NCBI RefSeq assembly: GCF_020172085.1
Contig: NZ_JAIVAT010000001.1
Coordinates: forward strand, 1-64,000
From: Rossellomorea aquimaris
GTDB lineage: Bacteria; Bacillota; Bacilli; Bacillales; Bacillaceae_B
Direction: 5' to 3'
DNA: 64,000 bases
Below the pieces are notes generated by a model that had not been told where the DNA came from, searched no databases, and saw only the letters and a program-made list of their open reading frames with translations. The position numbers and the translations under genes are program-made. The stretch's first letter is position 1. Each line of letters starts with the position of its first letter. Shown piece after piece: positions 1 to 8,982 of this stretch.

Positions 1-116
<116 letters not shown>

Positions 117-285
117 ACAAAGAGTCATTTTAAATGAACAATATTGGTCGATTCTCGACTTTCTTGACATCAATTCTTTATCTAGTTTTCAGGGAATAAA
201 TTTTATGCGAAAGTATAAAAAATCCTTGAAAATTTATATCAACACGATATAATAATACTTGTCCTTTAAAAGAGACAAGACATAG

Positions 286-401
<116 letters not shown>

Positions 402-410
402 CTATATAAT

Positions 411-486
411 GGAGGATTAGCTCAGCTGGGAGAGCATCTGCCTTACAAGCAGAGGGTCGGCGGTTCGATCCCGTCATCCTCCACCA
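411..486 (+). tRNA. tRNA-Val (TAC)
   Basis: 76-base cloverleaf with anticodon TAC and encoded CCA. It is the first of 21 tRNA genes, 9 bases after the 5S gene, and probably part of the same transcript. Confidence 0.98.
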
Positions 487-555
487 TGTTTTTTTTGCGA
501 AAGTAAAATAAACTTCCTTGTTTTGCACAAGCAAAATATCTATATTTATCACCGT

Positions 556-631
<76 letters not shown>

Positions 632-641
632 TTTGGTTTAT

Positions 642-717
642 GAGCCATTAGCTCAGTTGGTAGAGCATCTGACTTTTAATCAGAGGGTCGAAGGTTCGAG
701 TCCTTCATGGCTCACCA
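642..717 (+). tRNA. tRNA-Lys (TTT)
   Basis: 76-base cloverleaf, anticodon TTT, CCA encoded, 10 bases after tRNA-Thr. Confidence 0.98.
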
Positions 718-782
718 AAGATTTTTGCGAAAGCAAAATATCTTATCTAAGTTTTTCACCAATGTGAAAAACGAAAATATAT

Positions 783-867
783 GCGGGTGTGGCGGAATTG
801 GCAGACGCACCAGACTTAGGATCTGGCGCCGCAAGGCGTGGGGGTTCAAGTCCCTTCACCCGCACCA
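783..867 (+). tRNA. tRNA-Leu (TAG)
   Basis: 85-base class II tRNA with long variable arm, anticodon TAG, CCA encoded. Confidence 0.98.
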
Positions 868-875
868 TTTATTTC

Positions 876-950
876 GCGGAAGTAGTTCAGTGGTAGAACA
901 CCACCTTGCCAAGGTGGGGGTCGCGGGTTCGAATCCCGTCTTCCGCTCCA
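876..950 (+). tRNA. tRNA-Gly (GCC)
   Basis: 75-base cloverleaf, anticodon GCC, CCA encoded. Confidence 0.98.
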
Positions 951-957
951 AAGACTT

Positions 958-1046
958 GCCGGGGTGGCGGAACTGGCAGACGCACAGGACTTAAAATCCT
1001 GCGGTAGGTGACTACCGTACCGGTTCGATTCCGGTCCTCGGCACCA
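958..1046 (+). tRNA. tRNA-Leu (TAA)
   Basis: 89-base class II tRNA with long variable arm, anticodon TAA, CCA encoded, 7 bases after tRNA-Gly. Confidence 0.98.
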
Positions 1047-1119
1047 GGATTTTTTGCGAAAGCAAAATAATCTTCCATAGTGTGCGACAGCAAATCATTA
1101 CTATTATAGAATACATTTT

Positions 1120-1196
1120 GCGCCCGTAGCTCAATTGGATAGAGCGTTTGACTACGGATCAAAAGGTTAGGGGTTCGACTCCTCTCGGGCGCGCCA
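1120..1196 (+). tRNA. tRNA-Arg (ACG)
   Basis: 77-base cloverleaf, anticodon ACG (A34 is normally deaminated to inosine in such tRNAs), CCA encoded. Confidence 0.98.
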
Positions 1197-1203
1197 TATA
1201 TTT

Positions 1204-1280
1204 CGGGAAGTAGCTCAGCTTGGTAGAGCACTTGGTTTGGGACCAAGGGGTCGCAGGTTCGAATCCTGTCTTCCCGACCA
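1204..1280 (+). tRNA. tRNA-Pro (TGG)
   Basis: 77-base cloverleaf, anticodon TGG, CCA encoded. Confidence 0.98.
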
Positions 1281-1290
1281 CTTCTTTTTT

Positions 1291-1366
1291 GGGGCCTTAG
1301 CTCAGCTGGGAGAGCGCCTGCTTTGCACGCAGGAGGTCAGCGGTTCGATCCCGCTAGGCTCCACCA
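1291..1366 (+). tRNA. tRNA-Ala (TGC)
   Basis: 76-base cloverleaf, anticodon TGC, CCA encoded. One G-T wobble in the acceptor stem. Confidence 0.98.
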
Positions 1367-1441
1367 AGTTTTTTTGCGGAAGCAAAATAAACTACACTCG
1401 TTTTACGAAAGTAAAATTCAATAGTGTATTTCATGTTTCTT

Positions 1442-1518
1442 GGCGGTGTAGCTCAGCTGGCTAGAGCGTACGGTTCATACCCGTGAGGTCGGGGGTTCGA
1501 TCCCCTCCGCCGCTACCA
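1442..1518 (+). tRNA. tRNA-Met (CAT), elongator
   Basis: 77-base cloverleaf with anticodon CAT and CCA encoded. Of the three CAT tRNAs here it is assigned as the elongator because its sequence resembles B. subtilis elongator tRNA-Met and position, and because the other two carry features of tRNA-Ile2 and initiator tRNA. Confidence 0.9.
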
Positions 1519-1522
1519 ATAG

Positions 1523-1599
1523 GGACCTTTAGCTCAGTTGGTTAGAGCAGACGGCTCATAACCGTCCGGTCGTAGGTTCGAGTCCTACAAGGTCCACCA
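1523..1599 (+). tRNA. tRNA-Ile2 (CAT, lysidine-modified)
   Basis: 77-base cloverleaf, anticodon CAT, CCA encoded. The body (GGACCTTTAGCTCAGTTGG start) resembles Bacillus tRNA-Ile2, in which C34 is converted to lysidine by TilS so that it reads AUA. Assignment is from recalled sequence and cluster order, not from a model. Confidence 0.85.
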
Positions 1600-1616
1600 A
1601 GTACCATTTTCATTAC

Positions 1617-1709
1617 GGAGGAATACCCAAGTCCGGCTGAAGGGATCGGTCTTGAAAACCGACAGGGGTGTAACAGCCCGCGGGGGTTCGAATCCCCCTT
1701 CCTCCTCCA
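1617..1709 (+). tRNA. tRNA-Ser (TGA)
   Basis: 93-base class II tRNA with long variable arm, anticodon TGA, CCA encoded. Confidence 0.98.
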
Positions 1710-1734
1710 TTATTACTTTTGAATATTTTATCGT

Positions 1735-1808
<74 letters not shown>

Positions 1809-1899
1809 TACCATTTTTGCTTGTTATTAGTAAGAGAGTAGCTTTAATCTTTTATGAGTGACGCAAGGATAGTTATTTTCGCTATCGCGAAAAAACTTT

Positions 1900-1976
1900 G
1901 GTCCGGTAGTTCAGTTGGTTAGAATGCCTGCCTGTCACGCAGGAGGTCGCGGGTTCGAGTCCCGTCCGGACCGCCA
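1900..1976 (+). tRNA. tRNA-Asp (GTC)
   Basis: 77-base cloverleaf, anticodon GTC, CCA encoded. Confidence 0.98.
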
Positions 1977-1980
1977 TTGT

Positions 1981-2134
1981 TATTTAAATAGTGTTTATTG
2001 AAATGGAAAAGGGTTTCGATAAGCGAGAAGGTCGAGGAAGCGATCGAAGGAACACCGGAGCGTATTTTACATACGCGAGGATGTGACTGAGTGAGCTGAC
2101 GAAGAGATTCGAAGCTTAGCGGAAGCCGAAAACT
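1981..2134 (+). other. 160-base non-tRNA spacer inside the tRNA cluster
   Basis: The spacer between tRNA-Asp and tRNA-Phe is far longer than its neighbours and is not A/T-rich filler. It is purine-rich and contains repeated words such as GAGCTGACGAAG, CGAGGAAGCGATCGAAGG and GGAGCG-TATTTTACATA-CG. I recall similar stretches within or beside rRNA/tRNA operons of other Bacillaceae but have not verified this. No open frame or clear single hairpin explains it. Confidence 0.5.
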
Positions 2135-2138
2135 ATTT

Positions 2139-2214
2139 GGCTCAGTAGCTCAGTTGGTAGAGCAATGGACTGAAAATCCATGTGTCGGCGGTTCGATTCC
2201 GTCCTGAGCCACCA
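2139..2214 (+). tRNA. tRNA-Phe (GAA)
   Basis: 76-base cloverleaf, anticodon GAA, CCA encoded. Confidence 0.98.
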
Positions 2215-2237
2215 TTGTTTCTAATTATATACGTTGT

Positions 2238-2314
2238 GGCGATTGTGGCGAAGTGGTTAACGCACCTGATTGTGGTTCAGGCATTCGTGGGTTCGATTCC
2301 CATCAGTCGCCCCA
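2238..2314 (+). tRNA. tRNA-His (GTG)
   Basis: 77 bases including the extra G at position -1 opposite C73 that is diagnostic of tRNA-His; anticodon GTG; CCA encoded. Confidence 0.98.
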
Positions 2315-2334
2315 TATACATTTAAATAGAATGT

Positions 2335-2408
2335 GCGGGTGTAGTTTAGTGGTAAAACCTCAGCCTTCCAAGCTGATGATGAGGGTTCGATTCCCTTCAC
2401 CCGCTCCA
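2335..2408 (+). tRNA. tRNA-Gly (TCC)
   Basis: 74-base cloverleaf, anticodon TCC, CCA encoded. Confidence 0.98.
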
Positions 2409-2417
2409 ATTATTTAT

Positions 2418-2494
<77 letters not shown>

Positions 2495-2504
2495 TTTTCA
2501 TTAT

Positions 2505-2579
2505 TCCGCAGTAGCTCAGTGGTAGAGCTATCGGCTGTTAACCGATCGGTCGCAAGTTCGAATCTTGCCTGCGGAGCCA
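2505..2579 (+). tRNA. tRNA-Asn (GTT)
   Basis: 75-base cloverleaf, anticodon GTT, CCA encoded. Confidence 0.98.
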
Positions 2580-2584
2580 AATAT

Positions 2585-2675
2585 GGAGAAGTACTCAAGT
2601 GGCTGAAGAGGCGCCCCTGCTAAGGGTGTAGGTCGGGCAACTGGCGCGAGGGTTCAAATCCCTCCTTCTCCGCCA
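2585..2675 (+). tRNA. tRNA-Ser (GCT)
   Basis: 91-base class II tRNA with long variable arm, anticodon GCT, CCA encoded. Confidence 0.98.
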
Positions 2676-2679
2676 TTAA

Positions 2680-2751
2680 GGCCCATTGGTCAAGCGGTTA
2701 AGACACCGCCCTTTCACGGCGGTAACACGGGTTCGAATCCCGTATGGGTCA
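2680..2751 (+). tRNA. tRNA-Glu (TTC), no encoded CCA
   Basis: 72-base cloverleaf with anticodon TTC. The body ends ATGGGTC plus discriminator A and is followed by TTC rather than CCA, so the tail is added by the CCA enzyme, as I recall for B. subtilis tRNA-Glu. It is the last gene of the cluster. Confidence 0.97.
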
Positions 2752-2756
2752 TTCTG

Positions 2757-2787
2757 AAAAGACTATCAACTATGATAGTCTTTTTTT
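2757..2787 (+). terminator. terminator of the rRNA-tRNA operon
   Basis: AAAGACTATCA and TGATAGTCTTT form a perfect stem around a short loop, followed by a T run. It sits 6 bases after tRNA-Glu. Confidence 0.95.
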
Positions 2788-2930
2788 GTATATATTGGGA
2801 GCTTAATATATGCCCAAATCAAGGGATATCTTTGAATATGGAGCGAGAACGGAATCATGAGGAGAGGTTTTGTACTGAAAAGCCTGACACAGCTCTCAAC
2901 TAATATAGATATTATTAGCTATGAATCATT

Positions 2931-3024
2931 TATTATCGAGTTTTCGGATATATTATCGAGTTCCATGATATATTATCGACTCTATCCACTTTATTATCGA
3001 GTTCACCCCAAATATTATCGACTT
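2931..3024 (+). repeat. phased array A: five copies of TATTATCGA[G/C]T
   Basis: The core TATTATCGAG/C starts at 2931, 2951, 2971, 2992 and 3013, giving intervals of 20, 20, 21 and 21 bases. The bases between cores differ. The array is in the 645-base gap between the tRNA terminator and glgB; the rest of that gap (3030-3430) is A/T-rich and shows nothing else I can name. The same core, on the other strand, forms array B near 25337. Confidence 0.85.
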
Positions 3025-3432
3025 CCATCATCCCCTTCTCCAAATCCCCATGACCTTCACTTCCCATGTTTCCAAACCAGAATAAACAATTATCCTAAAG
3101 TAAGAGTCCAGCACACCCTCTTAAACCCTCCATTCGACATTGCCATCCCCTCTCACACCCTACTAAAAACCATACAAAATACCGGAATCCTTCTACATTT
3201 CCCGCAATTTCTCCTTATTTTTATCAAAAAACTTTCGACAAATTCCGCTATGAATTCAACAGGATTCCCCTATGATTTTACAATGTAAACCTTACCATTT
3301 ACAATATTCCCCCAATTTTAGTTCTTTTTCAAATCTCCATGTAGTAAATTGTCGTAATTGAGCGACGATTATATAAAGGAATTTAGTGATGTTGTTAGAA
3401 AGTAGTAAGTAGATTGAAAAAATGTAGGTGAG

Positions 3433-5295
3433 ATGATGAACGCAATGACCATAACAGATTATGATGTTTTTTTGTTCCACGAGGGTAATTTACAGCAGGC
3501 CTATCAGTTTATGGGTTCCCATGTGAGAAGAGATTCTACTGGGACTTATACAGAATTTTGCGTTTGGGCACCGAAAGCAAGGCACGTTTCATTGGTGGGT
3601 TCCTTTAATCAATGGAATGGGATTGGGTATGAACTTAGTAGACGTAATCATGAGGGTTTATGGACCATCCGAGTGGATAGGGACTTATCTGGAGAAACGT
3701 ATAAGTATGAAATTACGACTCCATCCGGTTTAAAAAAGTTGAAGGCGGATCCTTATGGGTTTGCCTCTGAAAGGCGTCCTCATACTGCGAGCGTTGTGTA
3801 TGAGCTTGAGGGTTTTTCCTGGGAAGATGAGAAGTGGATAGAGGACCGGACCGGTTCTACGATCTATGACAAGCCCATGGCGATTTATGAAGTGCATTTG
3901 GGCACATGGAAGAAGAAAGCAGGAAAGTTCCTTTCTTATAAGGAATTAGCACAGCAATTGATTCCTCATGTCAAAGAGCAGGGTTTCACTCATATTGAAC
4001 TGCTGCCTGTCACAGAACATCCATTTGACCGTTCCTGGGGGTATCAGGGTACCGGTTATTATTCCCCAACCAGTCGCTACGGTTCCCCTCATGAGTTGAT
4101 GGCATTTGTGAATGAGTGCCATTTACATAACATTGGCGTGATATTGGATTGGGTGCCCGGTCATTTTTGTAAGGATGCTCACGGTTTATATGAATTTGAT
4201 GGATCTTTTGCTTATGAGTACAGTCAGGAAAGTGATCGTGAGAATTATACGTGGGGGACGGCAAATTTCGATTTAGGCAAGGGTGAAGTGAGAAGCTTCC
4301 TTATCTCCAATGCCCGTTTCTGGATGGACATGTATCACATTGATGGATTCAGGATTGATGCAGTAGCGAACATCATTTACTGGGCGAATCAGGGACAACT
4401 TGCTCCCAATGAAGGGGCTATTCAGTTCTTGAAAAACTTGAACAAGGCCGTGTTTGAATTTGATTCTTCGATTCTGATGATTGCAGAGGATTCTACGGAT
4501 TGGCCACAGGTGACGTCTCCTGTTCACTATGGGGGTCTTGGATTTAATTATAAGTGGAATATGGGATGGATGAATGACGTCCTTAAATATATGGAAACCG
4601 ATAGTTCTGAACGAAGGCATGTACATTCTCTCATCACGTTTTCATTGCTATATGCCTATTCAGAGAATTATGTCCTTCCCTTTTCCCACGATGAAGTGGT
4701 ACATGGGAAGAAGTCATTATTGAATAAAATGCCGGGGGATTACTGGCAGAAATTCGCACAATACCGATTGCTCTTGAGCTATATGATAGCTCATCCGGGG
4801 AAAAAGCTCCTTTTTATGGGAAGTGAATTTGCCCCGTTTTCAGAGTGGAAGGATCTTGAGGAATTAGATTGGCATTTACTGGATTACGAATTTCATCACA
4901 AATTCAATTCATATTTTAAAGAGCTTTTGCATTTATATAAGGGTGCTGAACCGTTATTCCAAATGGATCATCGTTCAGAGGGATTTGAATGGGTGGATGT
5001 GAATAATGCAGAACAGCAGATTTTCTCTTTTATCCGGTATGGGATCGAAAGGGAGGATCATCTTGTGGTGATCTGTAATTTCAGTCCTCATGTGTATCAC
5101 CAATACAAGGTGGGAGTGAATAAGGTCTCTTCTTATAAAGAGATTTGGAATAGTGATGATGAGCGATTTGGAGGTTCCCACCAGGTAAACCCAGAGCCGC
5201 TTACCGTACAAAATGAAACGTACCATGGAAGAGAAGGATATGTGGAAATGACGATTCCACCATATGCAGCCGTTTATTTAAAACCAATTGATTGA
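3433..5295 (+). CDS. glgB: 1,4-alpha-glucan branching enzyme GlgB
   Basis: Makes alpha-1,6 branches in glycogen by cutting an alpha-1,4 chain and transferring it. The 620-residue protein is the usual length for Bacillus GlgB and is alignable along its whole length from memory. It has an N-terminal CBM48-like domain (about 25-115) and a GH13 barrel with DGFRID, where D309 is the expected nucleophile, the acid E352 in [11 protein letters not shown], and D420 in [11 protein letters not shown]. It opens the glgBCDAP operon. The start is uncertain: ATG codons at 3433, 3436 and 3445 follow AGGTGAG (3427-3432), and the last may be best spaced. Confidence 0.96.
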   Translation: MMNAMTITDYDVFLFHEGNLQQAYQFMGSHVRRDSTGTYTEFCVWAPKARHVSLVGSFNQWNGIGYELSRRNHEGLWTIRVDRDLSGETYKYEITTPSGLKKLKADPYGFASERRPHTASVVYELEGFSWEDEKWIEDRTGSTIYDKPMAIYEVHLGTWKKKAGKFLSYKELAQQLIPHVKEQGFTHIELLPVTEHPFDRSWGYQGTGYYSPTSRYGSPHELMAFVNECHLHNIGVILDWVPGHFCKDAHGLYEFDGSFAYEYSQESDRENYTWGTANFDLGKGEVRSFLISNARFWMDMYHIDGFRIDAVANIIYWANQGQLAPNEGAIQFLKNLNKAVFEFDSSILMIAEDSTDWPQVTSPVHYGGLGFNYKWNMGWMNDVLKYMETDSSERRHVHSLITFSLLYAYSENYVLPFSHDEVVHGKKSLLNKMPGDYWQKFAQYRLLLSYMIAHPGKKLLFMGSEFAPFSEWKDLEELDWHLLDYEFHHKFNSYFKELLHLYKGAEPLFQMDHRSEGFEWVDVNNAEQQIFSFIRYGIEREDHLVVICNFSPHVYHQYKVGVNKVSSYKEIWNSDDERFGGSHQVNPEPLTVQNETYHGREGYVEMTIPPYAAVYLKPID

Positions 5296-5311
5296 AAGGG
5301 GAGAAGGAAAG

Positions 5312-6469
5312 ATGGCAAAAGGTAGATGCGTAGCCATGTTATTAGCAGGTGGAAAGGGGAGCAGATTAAGCTCATTGACGAAGAGTCTGGCGAAACCCGC
5401 CGTGCCTTTTGGAGGGAAGTACCGTATCATCGATTTTACTTTGAGTAACTGTACAAATTCGGGAATCGATACAGTAGGGGTCCTTACCCAGTATCAACCC
5501 CTCGTACTGAATTCTTATATCGGAATCGGGAGCGCGTGGGATCTTGACCGCAAAAACGGTGGTGTGACGGTGCTGCCACCGTATGCAGAATCATCTGAGA
5601 TGCGCTGGTATACGGGGACAGCAAGTGCGATCTATCAAAATATGAACTATTTAGAGCAATATGATCCGGAGTACGTATTGATTCTATCCGGAGATCATAT
5701 TTACAAAATGGATTATAGTAAAATGCTTGATTATCATATCGAGAAAAAAGCGGATGTCTCGATTTCAGTCATTGAAGTGGGATGGGATGAGGCAAGCCGT
5801 TTCGGGCTGATGAACACAAACGAAGAGATGAGAGTCACAGAGTTTGAAGAAAAGCCGGCTTTCCCTAAAAGTAATCTTGCCTCGATGGGAATCTATATCT
5901 TCAACTACTCTGTGCTGAAAGATTACCTCGAGATGGATGAACGAAATCCTGATTCCAGTCATGACTTTGGAAAGGACGTCATTCCTCTCCTGCTTGATGA
6001 AAAGAAGAAGTTAATGGCTTATCCGTTCGAAGGGTATTGGAAAGATGTCGGTACGGTCAAGAGCCTTTGGGAAGCGAATATGGACCTGATTGATGAAAAA
6101 AATGAACTTAATCTTTTCGATCATGACTGGAGAGTGTATTCGGTTAATCCGAATGAGCCACCTCAATATATTTCAGAGGAAGCGCTTGTAGAAGGGTCTC
6201 TTGTAAATGAAGGATGTACGATTGAAGGGACGATTCAAAAGTCCGTACTCTTCCAGGGGACGACGGTGAAGAAAGGGGCGCATGTCAATCGCTCAGTCAT
6301 TATGCCGGATGCAGTCATTGGTGAGAACGCGTATATCGAGCAAGCGATCGTGCCTTCTGATGTAAAGGTTCCGAGCGGTCTATGTATCATGCCGGAAGAG
6401 GGATCCGATGAAGTCATCCTCGTGACGGAATCATTCATTGAAACACTACTGGAACAAGAAAGAGTGTAA
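5312..6469 (+). CDS. glgC: glucose-1-phosphate adenylyltransferase, GlgC subunit
   Basis: Makes ADP-glucose from glucose-1-phosphate and ATP, the committed step of bacterial glycogen synthesis. The nucleotidyltransferase signature [14 protein letters not shown] is near the N terminus, followed by [20 protein letters not shown], and the C-terminal third has left-handed beta-helix hexapeptide repeats. The ATG at 5312 is chosen over an upstream frame opening at 5288 because GGGGAGAAGG lies just before it and the protein then begins like B. subtilis GlgC. It lies 16 bases after glgB. In Bacillus GlgC works as a heteromer with GlgD. Confidence 0.97.
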   Translation: MAKGRCVAMLLAGGKGSRLSSLTKSLAKPAVPFGGKYRIIDFTLSNCTNSGIDTVGVLTQYQPLVLNSYIGIGSAWDLDRKNGGVTVLPPYAESSEMRWYTGTASAIYQNMNYLEQYDPEYVLILSGDHIYKMDYSKMLDYHIEKKADVSISVIEVGWDEASRFGLMNTNEEMRVTEFEEKPAFPKSNLASMGIYIFNYSVLKDYLEMDERNPDSSHDFGKDVIPLLLDEKKKLMAYPFEGYWKDVGTVKSLWEANMDLIDEKNELNLFDHDWRVYSVNPNEPPQYISEEALVEGSLVNEGCTIEGTIQKSVLFQGTTVKKGAHVNRSVIMPDAVIGENAYIEQAIVPSDVKVPSGLCIMPEEGSDEVILVTESFIETLLEQERV

Positions 6470-6511
6470 GATTCAAGACCAATATTACAACATTAGAGGA
6501 GGAGAAGTGTT

Positions 6512-7540
6512 TTGAAAAATACAATGCTTGGTGTTATTGATGCTACGAGTTACTATGATTCGTTGGAGGATTTATTGCTGCATCGCTCATTAGCCGCCCT
6601 TCCAATCGCAGGGAGATATCGTTTGATTGACTTTGTTCTCTCCAATATGGTGAATTCAGATATCGGTTCCGTTGCGATTTTTCCTAAGTTTCAATATCGA
6701 TCCCTGATGGATCATCTTGGTTCAGGAAAGAACTGGGATCTGAACCGGAAGCGCGATGGATTGTTCTTTTTCCCGGCACCCGGCCTGGAAGCGAATGATG
6801 AAGGAGTGGGGTCCTTTAATCACTTCGCACATCATATGGACTATTTTAAACGCAGTACACAGGAATATGCATTGATCAGCAATTGTTTTACATTATGCAA
6901 TATCGATTATCAACCGGTACTGGAACGACATATCCGTATCGGCTGTGATATCACGGAAATGCGTCACAGTGGGAACTCTTTAGACATGTACTTAGTCAAG
7001 ACGTCTACACTTATTGATTTGATCGCTAAGCGACGTGAAACGGGCTATACATGTATGCAGGATGTCGTGGAGGATATGGACAGCGGTTTTAAAGTATGCG
7101 GATATGAGCATGTTGGATTTGTTCAATCGATTGACTCCATTAAGGAATATTATGATGCCAGCATGAAGCTAATGAACCATTCTTATTGGAAAGAGCTGTT
7201 CAAGAAGGATCTGCCGATCTATACGAAGGTGAAGGATGAACCGCCGACACGCTACACGTCAGCAGCCAGTGTGAAAAACAGTATCATTGCCAATGGGTGC
7301 TACATCGAAGGTCAAGTGAAGAATTCTACGATGTTCAGAGCGGTGAAGGTTGGAAAAAATACGACGATTTCGGACAGCATCATTATGCAGAAGAGCCAAA
7401 TTGGAGATAACTGTGTACTAGAGAATGTGATCTTGGATAAAGATGTGAGGATAGAGGATGGCGTCAAACTGATCGGAGAACCAAACAATCCAATTGTCAT
7501 TCGCAAAGGAATGATTCAAGGAGCGCTGATGAATTCGTGA
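6512..7540 (+). CDS. glgD: GlgD, regulatory/partner subunit of ADP-glucose pyrophosphorylase
   Basis: Paralogue of GlgC of 342 residues. It keeps the fold (GRYRLIDFVLSNMVNSDIG and a C-terminal hexapeptide helix) but lacks the GGxGxRL nucleotide-binding loop of GlgC, consistent with the known non-catalytic or modulating partner role in Bacillus and Geobacillus. The start is TTG at 6512, 7 bases after AGAGGAGGAG. Its stop overlaps the glgA start by four bases (GTGA), indicating translational coupling. Confidence 0.95.
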   Translation: MKNTMLGVIDATSYYDSLEDLLLHRSLAALPIAGRYRLIDFVLSNMVNSDIGSVAIFPKFQYRSLMDHLGSGKNWDLNRKRDGLFFFPAPGLEANDEGVGSFNHFAHHMDYFKRSTQEYALISNCFTLCNIDYQPVLERHIRIGCDITEMRHSGNSLDMYLVKTSTLIDLIAKRRETGYTCMQDVVEDMDSGFKVCGYEHVGFVQSIDSIKEYYDASMKLMNHSYWKELFKKDLPIYTKVKDEPPTRYTSAASVKNSIIANGCYIEGQVKNSTMFRAVKVGKNTTISDSIIMQKSQIGDNCVLENVILDKDVRIEDGVKLIGEPNNPIVIRKGMIQGALMNS

Positions 7541-8982
7541 AAGTGTTATTTGTAGTATCGGAGTGTGTCCCGTTTATTAAATCCGGAGGTCTGGCGGACG
7601 TAGCGGGCGCACTTCCTAAGGAGTTAAGAAGTCTAGGGACCGATGTCAGGGTGATCCTGCCTAAATATGGCGGGATTCCTCAGGAATTTTGTTCTAAAAT
7701 GAAACGAAAGAAAGAGTTTTTCGTATCAGTCGGTTGGCGAAATCAGTATTGTGGGATTGAAGAGTACACTGAAAACGGAGTAACGTATTATTTTGTCGAC
7801 AATGAATATTATTTTAAACGGGACCGACTGTACGGATACTTTGATGATGGGGAGCGCTTTGCCTACTTCACAAGGGCAGTACTCGAAAGTATCGCTGTAC
7901 TAGATTTTTACCCTGATGTGATCCACTGCCATGACTGGCACACGGGCATGGTTCCGTTCTTACTCCGAAGCGAATACCAGGAGAGACCGGGATATTCGTA
8001 TATTCGAAGTGTATTCACGATTCACAATCTCCAATTCCAGGGGATCTATCCTAAACAGGTGATGACGGATTTATTAGGGATACCCGAGAAGTATTTTCAT
8101 CATGAATACCTCGAGTTCTATGGCAATATCAATTTCATGAAAGGTGCTCTCATTTCTTCGGATTTCGTCACAACGGTGAGTCCTACATATAAAGAGGAAA
8201 TCCTCACGCCGTATTATGGAGAAAAGCTTCATAATATCCTGGGTCAGCGGTATAACCAGCTTTTAGGTATCCTCAATGGGATCGACGATGAAGTGTATAA
8301 CCCCGATGATGGAGAGTTTCCGTTTTTTAGCGGCAACCTTCATGGAAAGAAACAGGCGAAGCGTCATCTGCAACAAAGCCTGGGACTCCAGGTGAATGAA
8401 GGAATCCCTCTTGTGTCCATCATTTCTAGGTTAACGAATCAAAAGGGGCTCGAGCTGGTCAGGGGTGTCTTTCATGAAATGATTCAGGAAAATGTTCAAT
8501 TTGTCCTATTGGGGACAGGGGATTGGGAATTTGAACAGTTCTTCAGGGAGATGGAATGGACGTATCCAGACAAGGTCAGAGTACAGATCGGCTTCAATGA
8601 GGAGCTGGCGAAACAGATCTATTCTGCCAGTGATCTTTTCTTGATGCCATCTAAATTCGAGCCGTGCGGGCTGGGACAATTAATTGCCATGAGATATGGA
8701 GCCCTTCCACTTGTCCGTGAGACCGGTGGATTGAACGATACGGTAGAATCCTACAATGAAGTGACGGAGAGTGGAAACGGGTTCTCATTCAAGAATTTTA
8801 ATGCCCATGACATGCTCTACACCTACAGAAGGGCATTGTCGTATTTCCACGATGAACCGGAAACATGGAATCATATTGTACGTACTGCAATGAATAAGGA
8901 TTATAGTTGGGCACAATCAGCCTTCAAGTATAATCAATTATATGCTGACCTGGTATCAAGGAGTGAAAGCCATGTTTTCTGA
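7537..8982 (+). CDS. glgA: glycogen (starch) synthase, ADP-glucose type
   Basis: Transfers glucose from ADP-glucose to the non-reducing end of glycogen. The 481-residue GT5 protein has the N-terminal KSGGL loop (K15) that binds the nucleotide sugar, DWHTG, and the C-terminal SKFEPCGLGQL signature containing the catalytic-site glutamate. The start is GTG overlapping the glgD stop; AAGGAG lies upstream at 7518. It overlaps glgP by 11 bases. Confidence 0.97.
   Translation: MKVLFVVSECVPFIKSGGLADVAGALPKELRSLGTDVRVILPKYGGIPQEFCSKMKRKKEFFVSVGWRNQYCGIEEYTENGVTYYFVDNEYYFKRDRLYGYFDDGERFAYFTRAVLESIAVLDFYPDVIHCHDWHTGMVPFLLRSEYQERPGYSYIRSVFTIHNLQFQGIYPKQVMTDLLGIPEKYFHHEYLEFYGNINFMKGALISSDFVTTVSPTYKEEILTPYYGEKLHNILGQRYNQLLGILNGIDDEVYNPDDGEFPFFSGNLHGKKQAKRHLQQSLGLQVNEGIPLVSIISRLTNQKGLELVRGVFHEMIQENVQFVLLGTGDWEFEQFFREMEWTYPDKVRVQIGFNEELAKQIYSASDLFLMPSKFEPCGLGQLIAMRYGALPLVRETGGLNDTVESYNEVTESGNGFSFKNFNAHDMLYTYRRALSYFHDEPETWNHIVRTAMNKDYSWAQSAFKYNQLYADLVSRSESHVF

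Noticed and set aside
887-1246. Open frames running through the tRNA genes on both strands
   Set aside because: They consist of translated tRNA sequence.
2931-3024. CRISPR-like array
   Set aside because: Cores of about 10-12 bp with 9-10 bp spacers are far too short for CRISPR, and no cas gene is present. The same holds for the other phased arrays.
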